The notes: generated by a model not told the origin, from the sequence alone. Shown: positions 1 to 15,788, counted from the first letter of the stretch. The stretch is DNA of 64,000 nt from Chrysomallon squamiferum (GCA_012295275.1 CM022679.1:7383169-7447168); one strand, 5' to 3'. Numbers and translations are program-made.

Positions 1-759
1 CAGTGGACTGTAAAGAAATTTGCATTGATAACAAAGAATAGAACAGTATGACAGGTTTAGTGTGTAATAAAATTATGATGGATTGGTTCTAAAGACTCCT
101 GTTGTAATTCATCTACTAACGTAAATAAACGATGCAGGTGTGTAGAAAAAACAACAACAGAAAAATACAATCATAACTGTACAGCGACCGTGGGTTATAG
201 AAATGTTAGAAATAACCGTCACAATTACAGAGAAATTAAACCATTGTTCACGTAGCTGTCCACGGACGAGATTAGATCAGTTTGCATATGTTTTATAACA
301 TCTATAGAACGTGGTAAATTTTCATTTCCTGTATAGCAGTATAAACTGTGACTGCATTACCGAAGTATAACAATAAAGATCTATATTTTACAGAATCCAA
401 ATGCTTTTTATGTACATATTATTTCTGTGTTTTGTTTCGGATGAATTAACGATCGTCCTTCACATTATCATTTCTCATAGCCAAACCTGATAAATTTAAA
501 TTCCATATATTATTATATGATGCAAGACTTCACCAGTAGCTAGCAGAAATGACCATTGTGTGTATTTGTTAATTTTATGTTTTTAAGACTTTAATTTAGC
601 TGTGGTTAGCAAAATAGAAAAAACTCATATTACACATGTATATACTTTGTGAGAATATAACATTAAGAACGAATTACTTTTTAAAATAGATTTTCTTTTA
701 TAATGTTAATGTTCTTATAGCTGTATAGGTTGATTAAGTATGTATGTGTGAAACCTATG
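1..759. other. Intron sequence of the calcyphosin-like gene, AT-rich
   Basis: No exon, RNA gene or long repeat is recognised. The segment lies upstream of the terminal calcyphosin-like exon and so is presumably intron. Earlier exons of that gene, which should encode the first EF-hands, were not seen in the window and probably lie to the left. Confidence 0.5.
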
Positions 760-1602
<843 letters not shown>

Positions 1603-1847
1603 TTGTTTATGCAGCGAACGCTCGAAGACACCCGAAATTTCTCTCCGGGGAATGGACGGAAGAAGAAACTTTACGTCACTTCCTGGACAGTATCGATACT
1701 CCCGGATGTCCCGATGGCAAAGTAACACGTGAGGAATTTTTGAACTACTACGCGGGTGTTAGCTCCACCGTTGATGACGACTGTTACTTCGATCTCGTCA
1801 TGAGAGCTTGCTACAATCTGCCTCAAAAGAAAACGACAAACAGTTAG
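1603..1847 (+). CDS. Calcyphosin-like EF-hand protein, terminal coding exon (partial)
   Basis: Seen: after the acceptor AG at 1601-1602, two bases complete a split codon (phase-1 intron). An 80-codon frame then runs to TAG at 1845-1847. Key stretches are HPKFLSGEWTEEE (residues 9-21 of the exon), FLDSID (26-31), DGKVTREEFLNYYAGVS (37-53) and DDDCYFDLVMRACYNL (57-72). Known: calcyphosin/CAPSL proteins end in the same order, with HPK..SGEWTE, FLDNFD, DG.VT.EEF..YY.GVS, then an acidic stretch and a final hydrophobic helix. The family contains EF-hand Ca2+ sensors, cytosolic and often linked to ciliated or secretory cells. The loop before EEF keeps D37, G38 and E44 but lacks the usual first aspartate, so Ca2+ binding at this hand is doubtful, as in relatives. 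The tail is Lys/Thr-rich (QKKTTNS). N-terminal exons are outside the window. An overlapping +1 frame is a shadow. Confidence 0.9.
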
Positions 1848-1924
1848 TGTCCACTTACCTCAGTAAAGAGCCACAGTGGACAGCTTGCTTGCTAGGCGCA
1901 GAAAAAGTCAAGTGAACAGAGTTC
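1848..1924 (+). other. Start of 3' UTR of the calcyphosin-like gene
   Basis: Non-coding sequence immediately after the TAG stop. The true cleavage site is not determinable; the first AATAAA hexamers downstream occur near 2950, inside a (TAA) run. Confidence 0.5.
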
Positions 1925-2312
1925 AGAATATGATAATACTTGTTTGAATAGTCTATGTTTGATAATGCTTGTTTGAATTACGGAATCAGATTTTGTAAAG
2001 ATCAGTCGTCGGTCGATGTATGATGATACTTATTTGAATTATTGAATCAGGGTCTGTAAAGATCAAACGATGGATGATAATACTTACGTGAATTACTTAA
2101 TCAGGTTGTTTAAAGGCTCAGTTGATCTATATTAATATTTGCTTGAATTAATGAAGGAGTTTCTTTCAAATTTCAGTCGATGTATGATAATATTAATTTG
2201 AATTATTGAATTACTTGAATCAGTAAAGCTGAGTCAGTATATGATAATACTTGTTTGATTTACTCAATCAAATTCTTTAAAGATCAGTCGATGTATGATA
2301 ATATTTGTTATT
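1925..2312 (+). repeat. Degenerate ~56-bp tandem repeat in the probable 3' UTR
   Basis: The word TGATAATACTTGTTTGAATT, or a close variant, recurs at about 1931, 1960, 2021, 2075, 2129, 2185, 2242 and 2296. It is usually followed by an ATTGAATCAG-like stretch and preceded by AAAGATCAGTCGATGTA. Spacing is mostly 54-61 bp. Copies differ from each other by many substitutions and small indels, so the array is old. Confidence 0.8.
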
Positions 2313-4129
2313 TGACGGTTTAACATGTACAATATTCACTCTGGTTAACCTGTACAATATACAGTCTGGACTGAAAAAGATACACTAGTTTTAATTTAGT
2401 TTGTGTTGAGTTTGTAAAATTGCTGGATATTTTTAGCTTTCTTAGGCGGACAACAAGATAATGTAAGTTCTGTCTCGTCTATATTTTACTCCAGCAGTTG
2501 CGAAATATTTAATACAGCAGTATGTTAAACATATGTACTATAAAAAACACATTGATTATGAAATGTATCATTCGTAAAATATTTATAACAGACTGAACAC
2601 ATTTATAATGAATGAATCTTTTAGAAAATATCTATGTCAATGAATCATATTCTAAACAAAATTTAAAACACCCCCGCAATGTTGAATATTCATGTCTGTA
2701 TTATGTTAATAATGTTTAAAATAATTTTCAATGTATGAATAACTTTAAGAATTTTTTTTTTCGAATGTTGTACTAATGTTATTTAAATGATGTATGAGAA
2801 AATATTTAACTCACTGAATATCTCAGGTGTTAATAATAATGATAATTTTTTATTTTTTATTTTTAAATCAGAAACATTTAATGTATATTATGATCTCTTT
2901 CAGAACTTTTTACGTAGACATATATGTTTTAGACTATATAATAATAATAATAAATCTCTCTTTTAGACGCACGCACATACAAACACAAAATTGTTTCTTG
3001 AGTATAGTTAAATGCTATCAGTAAGGGTTATACCATTGAGACACGCATGGATCTTATCAAAATATATCACAATTTTACCCAGACTTATTAATTTATTTTA
3101 TTTCAGAGGTAGACCATTATGGTTCTCAGCACCACAAACATGTAATGGGCAAACTGAAGTATCTGTTGCAGCTTAGCACACCTATCAGAGATCTATAATT
3201 AAAATCAGGAATTTATTTTATTTTTTTATTTGTTTTTAAAAAAAAAAACATTTTGGTAGAAAAATGCTACAAATGTGAACAAAAGTGGACAAAACAATAT
3301 TATTTACACAATGACAACTGTATACAAATACAAAGGATTTGCACCAGCTTGGCGGTAGAAACAGGGAACTAAGATGATGAATAAAATGTAAAATAATCTA
3401 TGAACAAAAGTGATGCTCAGACAAACAAGAGTGTAAGGAAACAGAAGATTTGTCCAAGCTGGTCGCGTGCAACAGATGTCTGATTATGCATATTCTATTT
3501 TATTTTATTTACTCGTAAGCTTTACTTACAGAAAATAATTTCGTGCGGAATGAATTTTAAATATTTTGTCATGCCCTAAAAACCAGGAATAGAATAATAA
3601 TTGAATTAGCGGGTCATGCTGGTTTTATAACACGAACACTGTTACAAACACGTACAGAATAATTCAATCATGTTTATTCTGTACTAAAATAAACGTCAAT
3701 ATCTGAACCTGTCTCGAAGGTAAATCTGTTGAAATGTGTAATTTTAATTCGCAGAAAAACATAACTTTGATAATCCAAGAAGCAGCCTATATCGCTGGGT
3801 TTTATAGATCAATGTTTGTTTTTTTTTTTTTTTTTTTTAAATTCTTTTGTTTTTGAGTTTGAAAATCGTTGATCTTGAAATTTATATCCATCTAAATCAT
3901 GACGTTTTCTTAAGTGAAATCCTGGGTTCGCCCTGTTAATAAATATAGTCTATAGAAGTTTAGCTCCTTTGATATTTGTTCATCACATTTGTACAATAAA
4001 ACACAGATGTTTCTGAATGAAAATCAACACTGACAAAATTTACGTTTCTAGAAGTAGCGGCTAATCCATTGTTGAAATCAATATACATGCGTAGGCATTC
4101 TTTTATTATCAATTGTTTGTTTTCAGTTA
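2313..4129. other. 3' flank / intergenic, AT-rich
   Basis: Contains homopolymer A/T runs (e.g. 3237-3248, 3820-3838) and short (TAA) and (TTTA) stretches. No gene or structured RNA is recognised. Two similar phrases with 'CCAGCTTGGCGGTAGAAAC' (3345-3363) and 'CCAAGCTGGTCGCGTG' (3453-3468) are not clearly related. Confidence 0.5.
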
Positions 4130-4141
4130 TTTATTTATTTT

Positions 4142-4201
<60 letters not shown>

Positions 4202-4204
4202 TTT
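4130..4204 (+). repeat. (TTA)n microsatellite
   Basis: About 18 TTA units preceded by TTTA units. Confidence 0.95.
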
Positions 4205-4687
4205 TTCTTTTTCTCTTCTTTTAAGGCACATTCCCTTGCTATATTGTTTGTAACTAAGGAGACAAACAAAGTGAAGAAATGAATGTGATCTCTCGTTGCT
4301 TTTTGTTTTTGTTGTGTTCGTTGTGAAACGTGTGTATATTATGTAATACTCTACTCAGAATAATATAAAATACTCAGCTATCTTTGGAACACAAATTTAA
4401 ATATACATAAAATAAATAAATATATAAATAAATTTAAATACCGAAGCTACATATAAAAAATAACATTAATATATATTCACACGACAGAATTTTAAAGTGT
4501 ATTTTGTTAAAAAATGTAAAGATTTGTCGCCTATAACTTAATAACCATAGTGAAGTATATTCATTTTATTTCCGTTATTTTTGTTGCTGTTGTTGTTATT
4601 GTTGTTACTATTTTCTTTATACTTAAGACGTACTTTGAAGTGGAATATTTTAGGCTTAATAACATCTTAAATAATGTTCCTTGTTCC

Positions 4688-4688
<1 letters not shown>

Positions 4689-4718
<30 letters not shown>
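4689..4718 (+). repeat. (TG)15 microsatellite
   Basis: Uninterrupted TG run followed by CGCGCATGTATG; Z-DNA-type alternating purine/pyrimidine sequence. Confidence 0.95.
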
Positions 4719-4726
<8 letters not shown>

Positions 4727-5191
4727 TATGTATGACCGTTATCTCTCATTACATAACTTTAAAATTATTAAATTTCAGACCCACCAAGACATCGTTTTGT
4801 TGTTTTCTCTTTTTATCTATGGGAAATTCCGACACAATATACACATTACATTCAGGCGAGGCATTTGTGAAGTCCAGATGGACATATTTAATTATTGATA
4901 GATACATGTAATTAGTTTCTCAAAAACCCATTAATTCAGTTTCTCCACTGTTTTAACCGCCCTTATCAGTATAATTAACAACTGATATGATCCAATTTTT
5001 TATTATTATTCTTATTATCATCATTATTGTTACTGTTAGGCAGGTTTAATGTATCAAAATGATGCTTTCTGAAGTGAAAAAATTAAACAAAATAATAAAA
5101 AAACTTATATATGATAATGAAAACTGGGAAAACAACATCTGAACATGCACAAACAAAGGCACTCATACACTGACGTGCAAATGCCCATACC

Positions 5192-5195
<4 letters not shown>

Positions 5196-5256
<61 letters not shown>
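5196..5256 (+). repeat. (AC)30 microsatellite
   Basis: Uninterrupted CA/AC run of about 60 bp. Confidence 0.97.
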
Positions 5257-5257
<1 letters not shown>

Positions 5258-5499
5258 CAGATTGCTGTGAATTCTTATGAGGAAAGCCAAGTAACTTATT
5301 GTTCAGGGAAAATAATCCATATGGCGGCATCCGTTAACTAATTAACATCATGCCTAGATGACAGAGTAATAGTCAGAGATAACAACAGACTACGATCATG
5401 TTCTGTATTCAGTTAATTATCATCTAGTTTGATATGTGCATTTATTAAAACTGAAGTGTTTAGACCGTTCAATACATATGTGTGCGTGTGTGTGTGGTG

Positions 5500-6228
<729 letters not shown>

Positions 6229-6283
6229 GATAATAATAATAAATAACAATAATAATAATTTATAATAATAATAATAATAATAA

Positions 6284-6368
<85 letters not shown>

Positions 6369-6422
6369 GTAATAATAATAATAATAATAATAATAGTAAT
6401 AATAATAATAATAATAATAATG
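6229..6422 (+). repeat. (AAT)n compound microsatellite, ~190 bp
   Basis: AAT units interrupted by AATG and AGTAAT variants. The poly-Asn frame through it (6329-6538) is an artefact. Confidence 0.95.
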
Positions 6423-9371
<2,949 letters not shown>

Positions 9372-9549
9372 TCACTCACTCACTCAGAGTATTAGAAAAT
9401 TGTTTGTAATATCAGCATATTAGGGAAACCGAAAATACTCTAGAACAAATATGAAATCTCACATACATACATCGATAGAATCAATACATAATTATTTTAA
9501 AAGCACATAATTGTGAACACTGTAATATGAGAATCAGTTTAGAGAAACA

Positions 9550-9595
9550 AATACGGATAAAATTAATTACTAAAGAGTTTTCAAGCAGAACTTCA
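9550..9595 (+). repeat. Inverted repeat X, left arm
   Basis: The reverse complement of 9550-9595 matches 10209-10254 almost base for base. Shared words are TGAAGTTCTGCTTGAAAAC and TTTAGTAATTAATTTTATCC. The arms are 46 bp and about 613 bp apart. Confidence 0.9.
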
Positions 9596-9973
9596 TTTTT
9601 TTCTATATTGTTTTAAGTTATAAATAAGGGAGAAGAAAAACCCCACAAAAAAAGGTGTTTTTTGGAGGTTTTTTTTAATTGTTTGTTAGTTTTATTTTTT
9701 TATTTTTAACATGAAATCAAAATGTAAAGAATAGACTGATGTCAGTTTTTCTTCTTGTTTTGTACATATATAAATTATTATCATCACCATAGGACGATGT
9801 ATTTATTATTTATATTTTGGTTTAAAACGATTTATTTTAGGCACTATTAAATCAAGAATAATGATATATTTACAATGCCAGCATTTTGTAATTTTTTACA
9901 CGTATATCTAATTCCGTGGCAGTGCTGACTATATACAAGTCTATATCTATGTGTTCTATCCTCACTTTCTTAA

Positions 9974-10011
<38 letters not shown>

Positions 10012-10031
10012 ATAATAATAATAATAATAAT
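9596..10031. other. AT-rich spacer with (CTA)12 and (AAT)7
   Basis: (CTA)n at about 9976-10011 is followed by (AAT)n to 10031; otherwise featureless. Frames reading poly-Leu or poly-Ser here are repeat translations. Confidence 0.6.
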
Positions 10032-10161
10032 GTTTATTGTTGTTGTTGTTTTTGTATTTTGCACTTGTTTACTTATTTATTCATTTATGTATTATAATTA
10101 CTACAGTTATTTATTTATTTATTTATTTATTATTGTTGTTCTTGTTATTGTTGTAATTAAT
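10032..10161 (+). repeat. Inverted repeat Y, left arm (~130 bp)
   Basis: The reverse complement closely matches 10319-10448, with words such as CTTGTTTACTTATTTATTC, ATTTATGTATTATAATTACT and GTTCTTGTTATTGTTGTAAT. The loop is about 157 bp and itself contains the right arm of X. Confidence 0.9.
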
Positions 10162-10208
10162 TAATTTATTCTGCCTTATTTATAACTTAAAATAATATAG
10201 AATAACAA

Positions 10209-10254
10209 TGAAGTTCTGCTTGAAAACGCTTTAGTAATTAATTTTATCCGTATT
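10209..10254 (-). repeat. Inverted repeat X, right arm
   Basis: Partner of 9550-9595. It is followed directly by a fragment of the satellite-cassette leader (10255-10305). Confidence 0.9.
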
Positions 10255-10305
10255 ACGTCACGCGTTTGTTATGTTATGGTTACAAACTTAGCGAACATAT
10301 ATATA
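10255..10305 (+). repeat. Truncated third copy of the satellite-cassette leader
   Basis: TTACGTCACGCGTTT, then ATGGTTACAAACTTAGCG and ACATATATATAT, match 11482-11535 and 15680-15730. The match ends in an expanded (AT)n tract (10298-10321). It is therefore a broken copy of the same mobile or duplicated unit. Confidence 0.85.
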
Positions 10306-10318
10306 TATATATATATAT

Positions 10319-10448
10319 ATTAATTACAACAATAACAAGAACAACAATAATAAATAAATAAATAAATAAATAACTGTAGTAATTATAATACATAAATGAA
10401 TAAATAAGTAAACAAGGGCAAAATAAAACAACAACAACAACAATAATT
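10319..10448 (-). repeat. Inverted repeat Y, right arm
   Basis: Partner of 10032-10161. From about 10345 onward it is also the start of segmental-duplication copy 1; the same sequence recurs at 14440-14545. Confidence 0.9.
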
Positions 10449-10453
10449 ATTAA

Positions 10454-10495
<42 letters not shown>

Positions 10496-11593
10496 TTTTT
10501 TATTATTATTATTTCAACGCAAATAAAATTAAGAACTGAAGCTTCGAGTGTCCGATTTAAACTTCCACATTCCAAAATAGAAATCACAGGAAAATGGATT
10601 TTCAATCCTTTACTGAATCCCATCTCACTCTAACGTAATTCTTTCTTTTCATTGGACAGCACACACTACGACGTAAAAGAAGTCACCTTCACTGAGCAAT
10701 GCCTTCGCCAAGGAGTTGTGTTTTTTTCGCTGAAAACGTTTCGCGTTAAAATCTACTGAAACGACATCATTCTCTGATATATGTGAAAATATATTCTTGA
10801 TGTAACTCTGTTTATGTCTGACACTTTTCGAATATGTCTATGATTATACTAATGGTGAAAATTCTTGATATTGTTCAAAGTACCACAAAATTTACACGCG
10901 CTTGTTTTAATTTTATTCTGTTTAGCATCAATAGTTTGCTTCTGACAGTGTTTTCTGATCATTTAGTTAAGATTAAGAAATAAATAGTTTAAAATGTACA
11001 ATAATATATGTATATATTCATTTTGAAAACATAACTGAAAACAAAATGAAACAAAACAAAAACAGCCAAAGGAATATGCGGACGATTAATTTCAGCGGTG
11101 ATAATTTGTTACTAATTAAAGTCAGTATAAATTGGTTTTCTGTCGTCTGCTAGAATTATGACGTAATTCGCTTACATGTTATACATGGGACAGAACAAAT
11201 TGCAAAGGTATTTAATATCATTACAGAAATTTTATTTCTAGATACAGATGAAGCAGTACCAATAATAGCAAGACCTGTAGTAGTAGCAGTAGTAGTAGTA
11301 GTAGTTGTTGTTGTAATAGTTGTTACTGTCACAGTGTTAATAGATTTATTTATTTATTTATTTATATTAACAAAGCTTTTTTGTTTAATATAGTTCAACA
11401 AGTGTCACCTGTAGCAATAGAAAATAATGGGCTGTAAATTAATAGGTCACGTTTTAACCGTCGCTGTTTATTGACAAATTACGTCACGCGTTTATGCTGC
11501 TATGGTTACAAACTTAGCGTACATATATATATAAGAGAAAACGGCCAGCAACGAAGGCACAGTATGTGGGTACGGGTAATCGACCTGCTTTCT

Positions 11594-11724
11594 GTCGGAG
11601 TTACGGTCTGCAATAAAGACGTTGGAGTTATGGTCTGCAATAAAGACGTTGGAGTTATGGTCTGCAATAAAGATGTTGGAGTTATGGTCTGCAATAAAGA
11701 TGTTGGAGTTATGGTCTGCAATAT
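11594..11724 (+). repeat. 27-bp minisatellite, array 1, copy 1 (5 units)
   Basis: Unit GTTGGAGTTATGGTCTGCAA + TAAAGAC (27 bp); the first unit starts GTCGGAGTTACGG and the last is truncated into the 95-bp array. Each full unit holds one AATAAA hexamer. Copy 2 has four units at the equivalent place. Confidence 0.97.
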
Positions 11725-12004
11725 TGATCCCGTGCGCGCCATCTTTCGATGTGGGCACGGGTGATCGAATGGGGATCTGAACTGACGACTCCGGTTGGAG
11801 ACTAAAGACACAACAATATTGATCCCGTGCGCGCCATCTGTTGATGTGGGCACGGGTGATCGAATGGGGATCTGAACTGACGACTCCGGTTGGAGACTAA
11901 AGACACAACAATATTGATCCCGTGCGCGCCATCTTTCGATGTGGGCACGGGTGATCGAATGGGGATCTGAACCGACAGCTCCGGTTGGAGACTGAACGCA
12001 CAAC
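11720..12004 (+). repeat. 95-bp tandem repeat, copy 1 (exactly 3 units)
   Basis: Units start AATATTGATCCCGTGCGCGC at 11720, 11815 and 11910. Each has a CCCGTGC...GCACGGG inverted pair (7-bp stem, 19-nt loop), then GATCGAATGGGGATCTGAAC and GACTCCGGTTGGAGACT. It is distinctly GC-rich compared with its surroundings. Copy 2 of the duplication has two units. Confidence 0.97.
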
Positions 12005-12041
12005 ACTGTTGATGTGGGCACGGGTGATCGACCTGCTTGCT

Positions 12042-12190
12042 GTTGGAGTGATGGTCTACAATAAAGACGTTGGAGTGATGGTCTGCAATAAAGACGTTGG
12101 AGTGGCGGCCTGCAATAAAGACGTTGGAGTGGTGGCCTGCAATAAAGACGTTGGAGTGGTGGCCTGCAATAAAAATCCCGTGCGCACGGG
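12042..12190 (+). repeat. 27-bp minisatellite, array 2, copy 1 (5 units), with terminal palindrome
   Basis: Five 27-bp units of the GTTGGAGTGRYGGYCTGCAA type run to 12176. They are followed by the perfect palindrome CCCGTGCGCACGGG (12177-12190). That palindrome equals the stem of the 95-bp repeat without its loop. Confidence 0.95.
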
Positions 12191-12419
12191 TGATTGACCT
12201 GCTTCCTATAGGAGGATCTGAACCGAGTCTTCTGTGGAGAATATATTATAAAATGATATGAACTGTTATTTAATTTCATTATTTCGAATCTAATGTAAAA
12301 AAGGCCTTTTTTATGTTCAATAAAATGTTATTTAAATGCATTTTATTTTTTGTTTTTATTTAGAGATTGTTTATATATATTTAGCAAGTTAAATTTTAAA
12401 CGTGTTTCAACAAGGAAAA

Positions 12420-12780
12420 TTGTCTAGTAATAGAATTAATTTTAACATACATATACATACATTCACATACATATATTCACAAACATACAAACATATAAAC
12501 ATTAATACATACATACATACATACATACATACATAATAAAAAAACTGTGTAGTAATAGAATTAACTTTAACATTCATTTATACATATATGCATTCATTAC
12601 ACAGATACACACATGCATACTTACTTGAACACATACATGCAGGCACTGAAACAGATAGACACATACATACACACGAATACATACACATGAACATATCCAT
12701 ATATACATACTTAAAAACATACATTCACACAGACACATACATACATACATAATAGCACTCACACACACACACAAACACAT
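12420..12780. repeat. CATA/CACA-rich microsatellite block, copy 1
   Basis: Irregular CATA, CACATACA and similar units, including a (CATA) run near 12505-12532. Conserved in copy 2 at about 16560-16905. Confidence 0.9.
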
Positions 12781-14299
12781 TTGATGGCCAAATGTAATGT
12801 CCCTATTTAGACTCCGCTATTTCTTTTAAGCTATTTCTGAATAGACATTATAGTCTGTTGCAGTAGAAGTAGTATAGCAGTAGTAGTAGTACTAGTGGAA
12901 GTAACCTTAACCACCAAAACTGAGAAAATCATTACTGATTAAAATATCCTCCCTAAAATATCTTAAATCCAAAATAATCACTTCTTTTGATTCAGTAAAT
13001 ACATCAGATTTGGATGAACTTAAATACAATACAGTGAAGTGGGGAAGAAAAAATTATAAAACTAAACAGTCAGAATGCATATGATATCCTCAAGCAATAA
13101 AAGAATTCAGTGAATAATCCCAGTGCCAAAATAATCCCATGCAAGTAGTCTAAAACAGGGTTCAGTGTCACCATGGTAAGGCAACCCCACCAGCTTCTAA
13201 ATCTAAACCTGAAGCCCCACACAATGAAATCATTAAGGAAACTTTAATTTTTGGCTTGTCAAATCTATCACAGATAAACAGAGAATGCCATCAATGCTCA
13301 AATTTTAATCATTTTAGGACAGTTATAACTAATTATAAATGTAATTCACTGCCAGAAAACATTATTTTAAATATAGGTATAAACTCTAAAATCCTATGTA
13401 AAATAAACTGTTCAGATCAATTTTCAGCTAGTCAAAAATTATGCCTAAAGCAAATTAATTTGGCTGTTAAATCTTTGAATGAATGTTTGTTCCTACTCAT
13501 GAATATTAGCTCTCCATACTAATTATAGAATTAGGATGAAATGTTTAGACTTAGATAACAATATCTTTTAAAACTCATTTTCCTCAGTATTTTCAATCCA
13601 GAGTACTAACCATCCTCAGTATTTAGATAACTGTAAGGGGGTGGTAGCAGATTATCCAAGTAAAAATGACTGCTCTCCTTTAATCTACTGATTTTCCTAA
13701 TGTTAAATGATAAATAAACAAGAATGCATATTCAATAGAATAATATACTTTTATTACACATATGTGAACAGGGTCACATCACCTTCCATAATAATAAAAT
13801 TATAAAGAAACCTGCATCACTCCTCAGATTATTTTTAAAAAGAAAAGCAACAAAGAAACACAAACTAAACATGGTCCAGAGGAGACGACTCCTAAGTATT
13901 AAACTTATAAAATGACAATTATCTCCCTTACACTATTAATGAAAGTTTTGAAATTTTTTATCGATGAATTATCAGTTTTCTCTTTTTGATTTTATTAAGA
14001 ATTAAATAAAATGTGAAAAACACACACACACACACACAAAAAAAGAAAGAAAGATAAGAAATAAAAATATTTTTGTTAAAAAATAAATAAATAAAAATAA
14101 TAGATAGACGGCTAATCACACACACACACACACACACACGTACAGATACAGATACACAGATACACAGATACACACAGATAAAAAAAACCTTCCCAGAATG
14201 ATAGCAGTTACCTACAGACCACTCGAATCAAAATATTACATTGTGGTAATACAAGAGAAATAGTGATACTACTACAAATAACAAAATATTTATGAATTA

Positions 14300-14439
14300 G
14301 AAAATAAATAAATAATGTCTGATGATGATGATGATGGTAATAGCAACAACATTAATAGCATAATAATAATAATAGCAATTAATTAATTAATTAATTAATA
14401 GCAAATAATAATAATTAATAAATTAAATAATAATGTACT
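14300..14439. other. Junction between the two duplication copies
   Basis: Unique AT-rich spacer of GATGAT, AAT and TTAA runs between the end of copy 1 and the start of copy 2. Confidence 0.7.
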
Positions 14440-14444
14440 GATAA

Positions 14445-14475
<31 letters not shown>

Positions 14476-14549
14476 CTGTAGTAATTATAATACATAAATG
14501 AATAAATAAGTAAACAAGTGCAAAATAAAAAAACAACAACAACAATAAA

Positions 14550-14592
<43 letters not shown>

Positions 14593-15788
14593 TCATCGCA
14601 AATAAAATTATGAACTGAAGCTTCGAGAGTGTCCGATTTAAACTTCCACCTTCCAAAATAAAAATCACAGGAAAATGGATTTTCAATCCTTTACTGAACC
14701 CAATCTCACTCTAACGTCATTCTTTCTTTTCATTGGACAGCACACACTACGACGTAAAAGAAGTCACCTTCACTGAGCAAGGCCTTCGCCAAGGAGTTGT
14801 GTTTTTTTCGCTGAAAACGTTTCGCGTTAAAATCTACTGAAACGACATCATTCTCTGATATATGTGAAAATATATTCTTGATGTAACTCTGATTATGTCT
14901 GACACTTTTCGAATATGTCTATGATTATACTAATGGTGAAAATTCTTGATATTGTTCAAAGTACCAGAGAATTTACACGTTCTTGTTTTATTTTTATTCT
15001 GTTTAGCATCAATAGTTTGCTTATGACAGTGTTTTCTGATCATTTAGTTACGATTAAGAAATAAATAGTTTAAAATGTACAATAGTATATGTATATATTC
15101 ATTTTGAAAACATAACTGAAAACAAAATGAAACAAAACAAAAACAGCCAAAGGAAAATGTGGACGATTTCGTTATGCTATTAAATCCAACAAAGATTAGC
15201 ATCTGACGTAATTATTTATGTATTTGCGGAGGGGGGGATTGGGGATATGTGTTTAATTAATTTCAGCCGTGATAATTTGTTACTAATTAAAGTCAGTATA
15301 AATTGGTTTTTTGTCGTCTGTTAGAATTATGACGGAATTCGCTTACATGTTATACATGGGACAGAACAAATTGCAAAGGTATTTAATATCATTACAGAAA
15401 TTTTATTTCTAGATACAGATGAAGCAGTACCAATAATAGCAAGACCTGTAGTAGTAGCAGTAGTAGTAGTAGTTGTTGTTGTTGTAATAGTTGTTACTGT
15501 CACAGTGTTAATAGATTGATTTATTTACTAATTTATTTATTTATTTATATTAACAAAGCTTTTTTGTTTAATATAGTTCAACAAGTGTCACCTGTAGCAA
15601 TAGCAAATAATGGGTCGTAAAACGTTTTAAATTTTACAATACAGACCGAAGACCGTCGCTGTTTATTGACAAATTACGTCACGCGTTTATGCTGCTATGG
15701 TTACAAACTTAGCGTACATATATATATAAGAGAAAACGGCCAGCAACGAAGGCACAGTATGTGGGCACGGGTAATCTACCTGCTTTCT

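Larger units (their letters stand above)
10345..14299 (+). repeat. Segmental duplication, copy 1 (~3.95 kb)
   Basis: Collinear with 14440-18303 along its length: the CATAAATGAATAAATAAGTA start, the GCAAATAAAATT and CAGCACACACTACGACGTAA words, the satellite cassette, the CATA-rich block, a short open frame near 13.2 kb, and the end AAATAACAAAATATTTATG. The offset between copies varies (about 4102 at the left, 4195 at the cassette start, 4127 after it, about 4009 at the right end). The indels include a ~93-bp segment present only in copy 2 near 15167-15260 and a ~134-bp segment (about 13752-13885) present only in copy 1. Substitutions are few, so the duplication is fairly recent. Confidence 0.95.

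Noticed and set aside
3905-3960. B-box-like TGGGTTCGCCCTG as a SINE or tRNA
   Set aside because: No A-box at the right distance and no tRNA cloverleaf.
11506-12279. 257-codon minus-strand open frame (and 260 codons at 15687-16469) as a repetitive protein gene
   Set aside because: The frame runs through the 27/95-bp satellite. The two paralogues are read in different frames after the 95-bp array and still stay open, so openness comes from repeat sequence. No start context, splice signals or known family.
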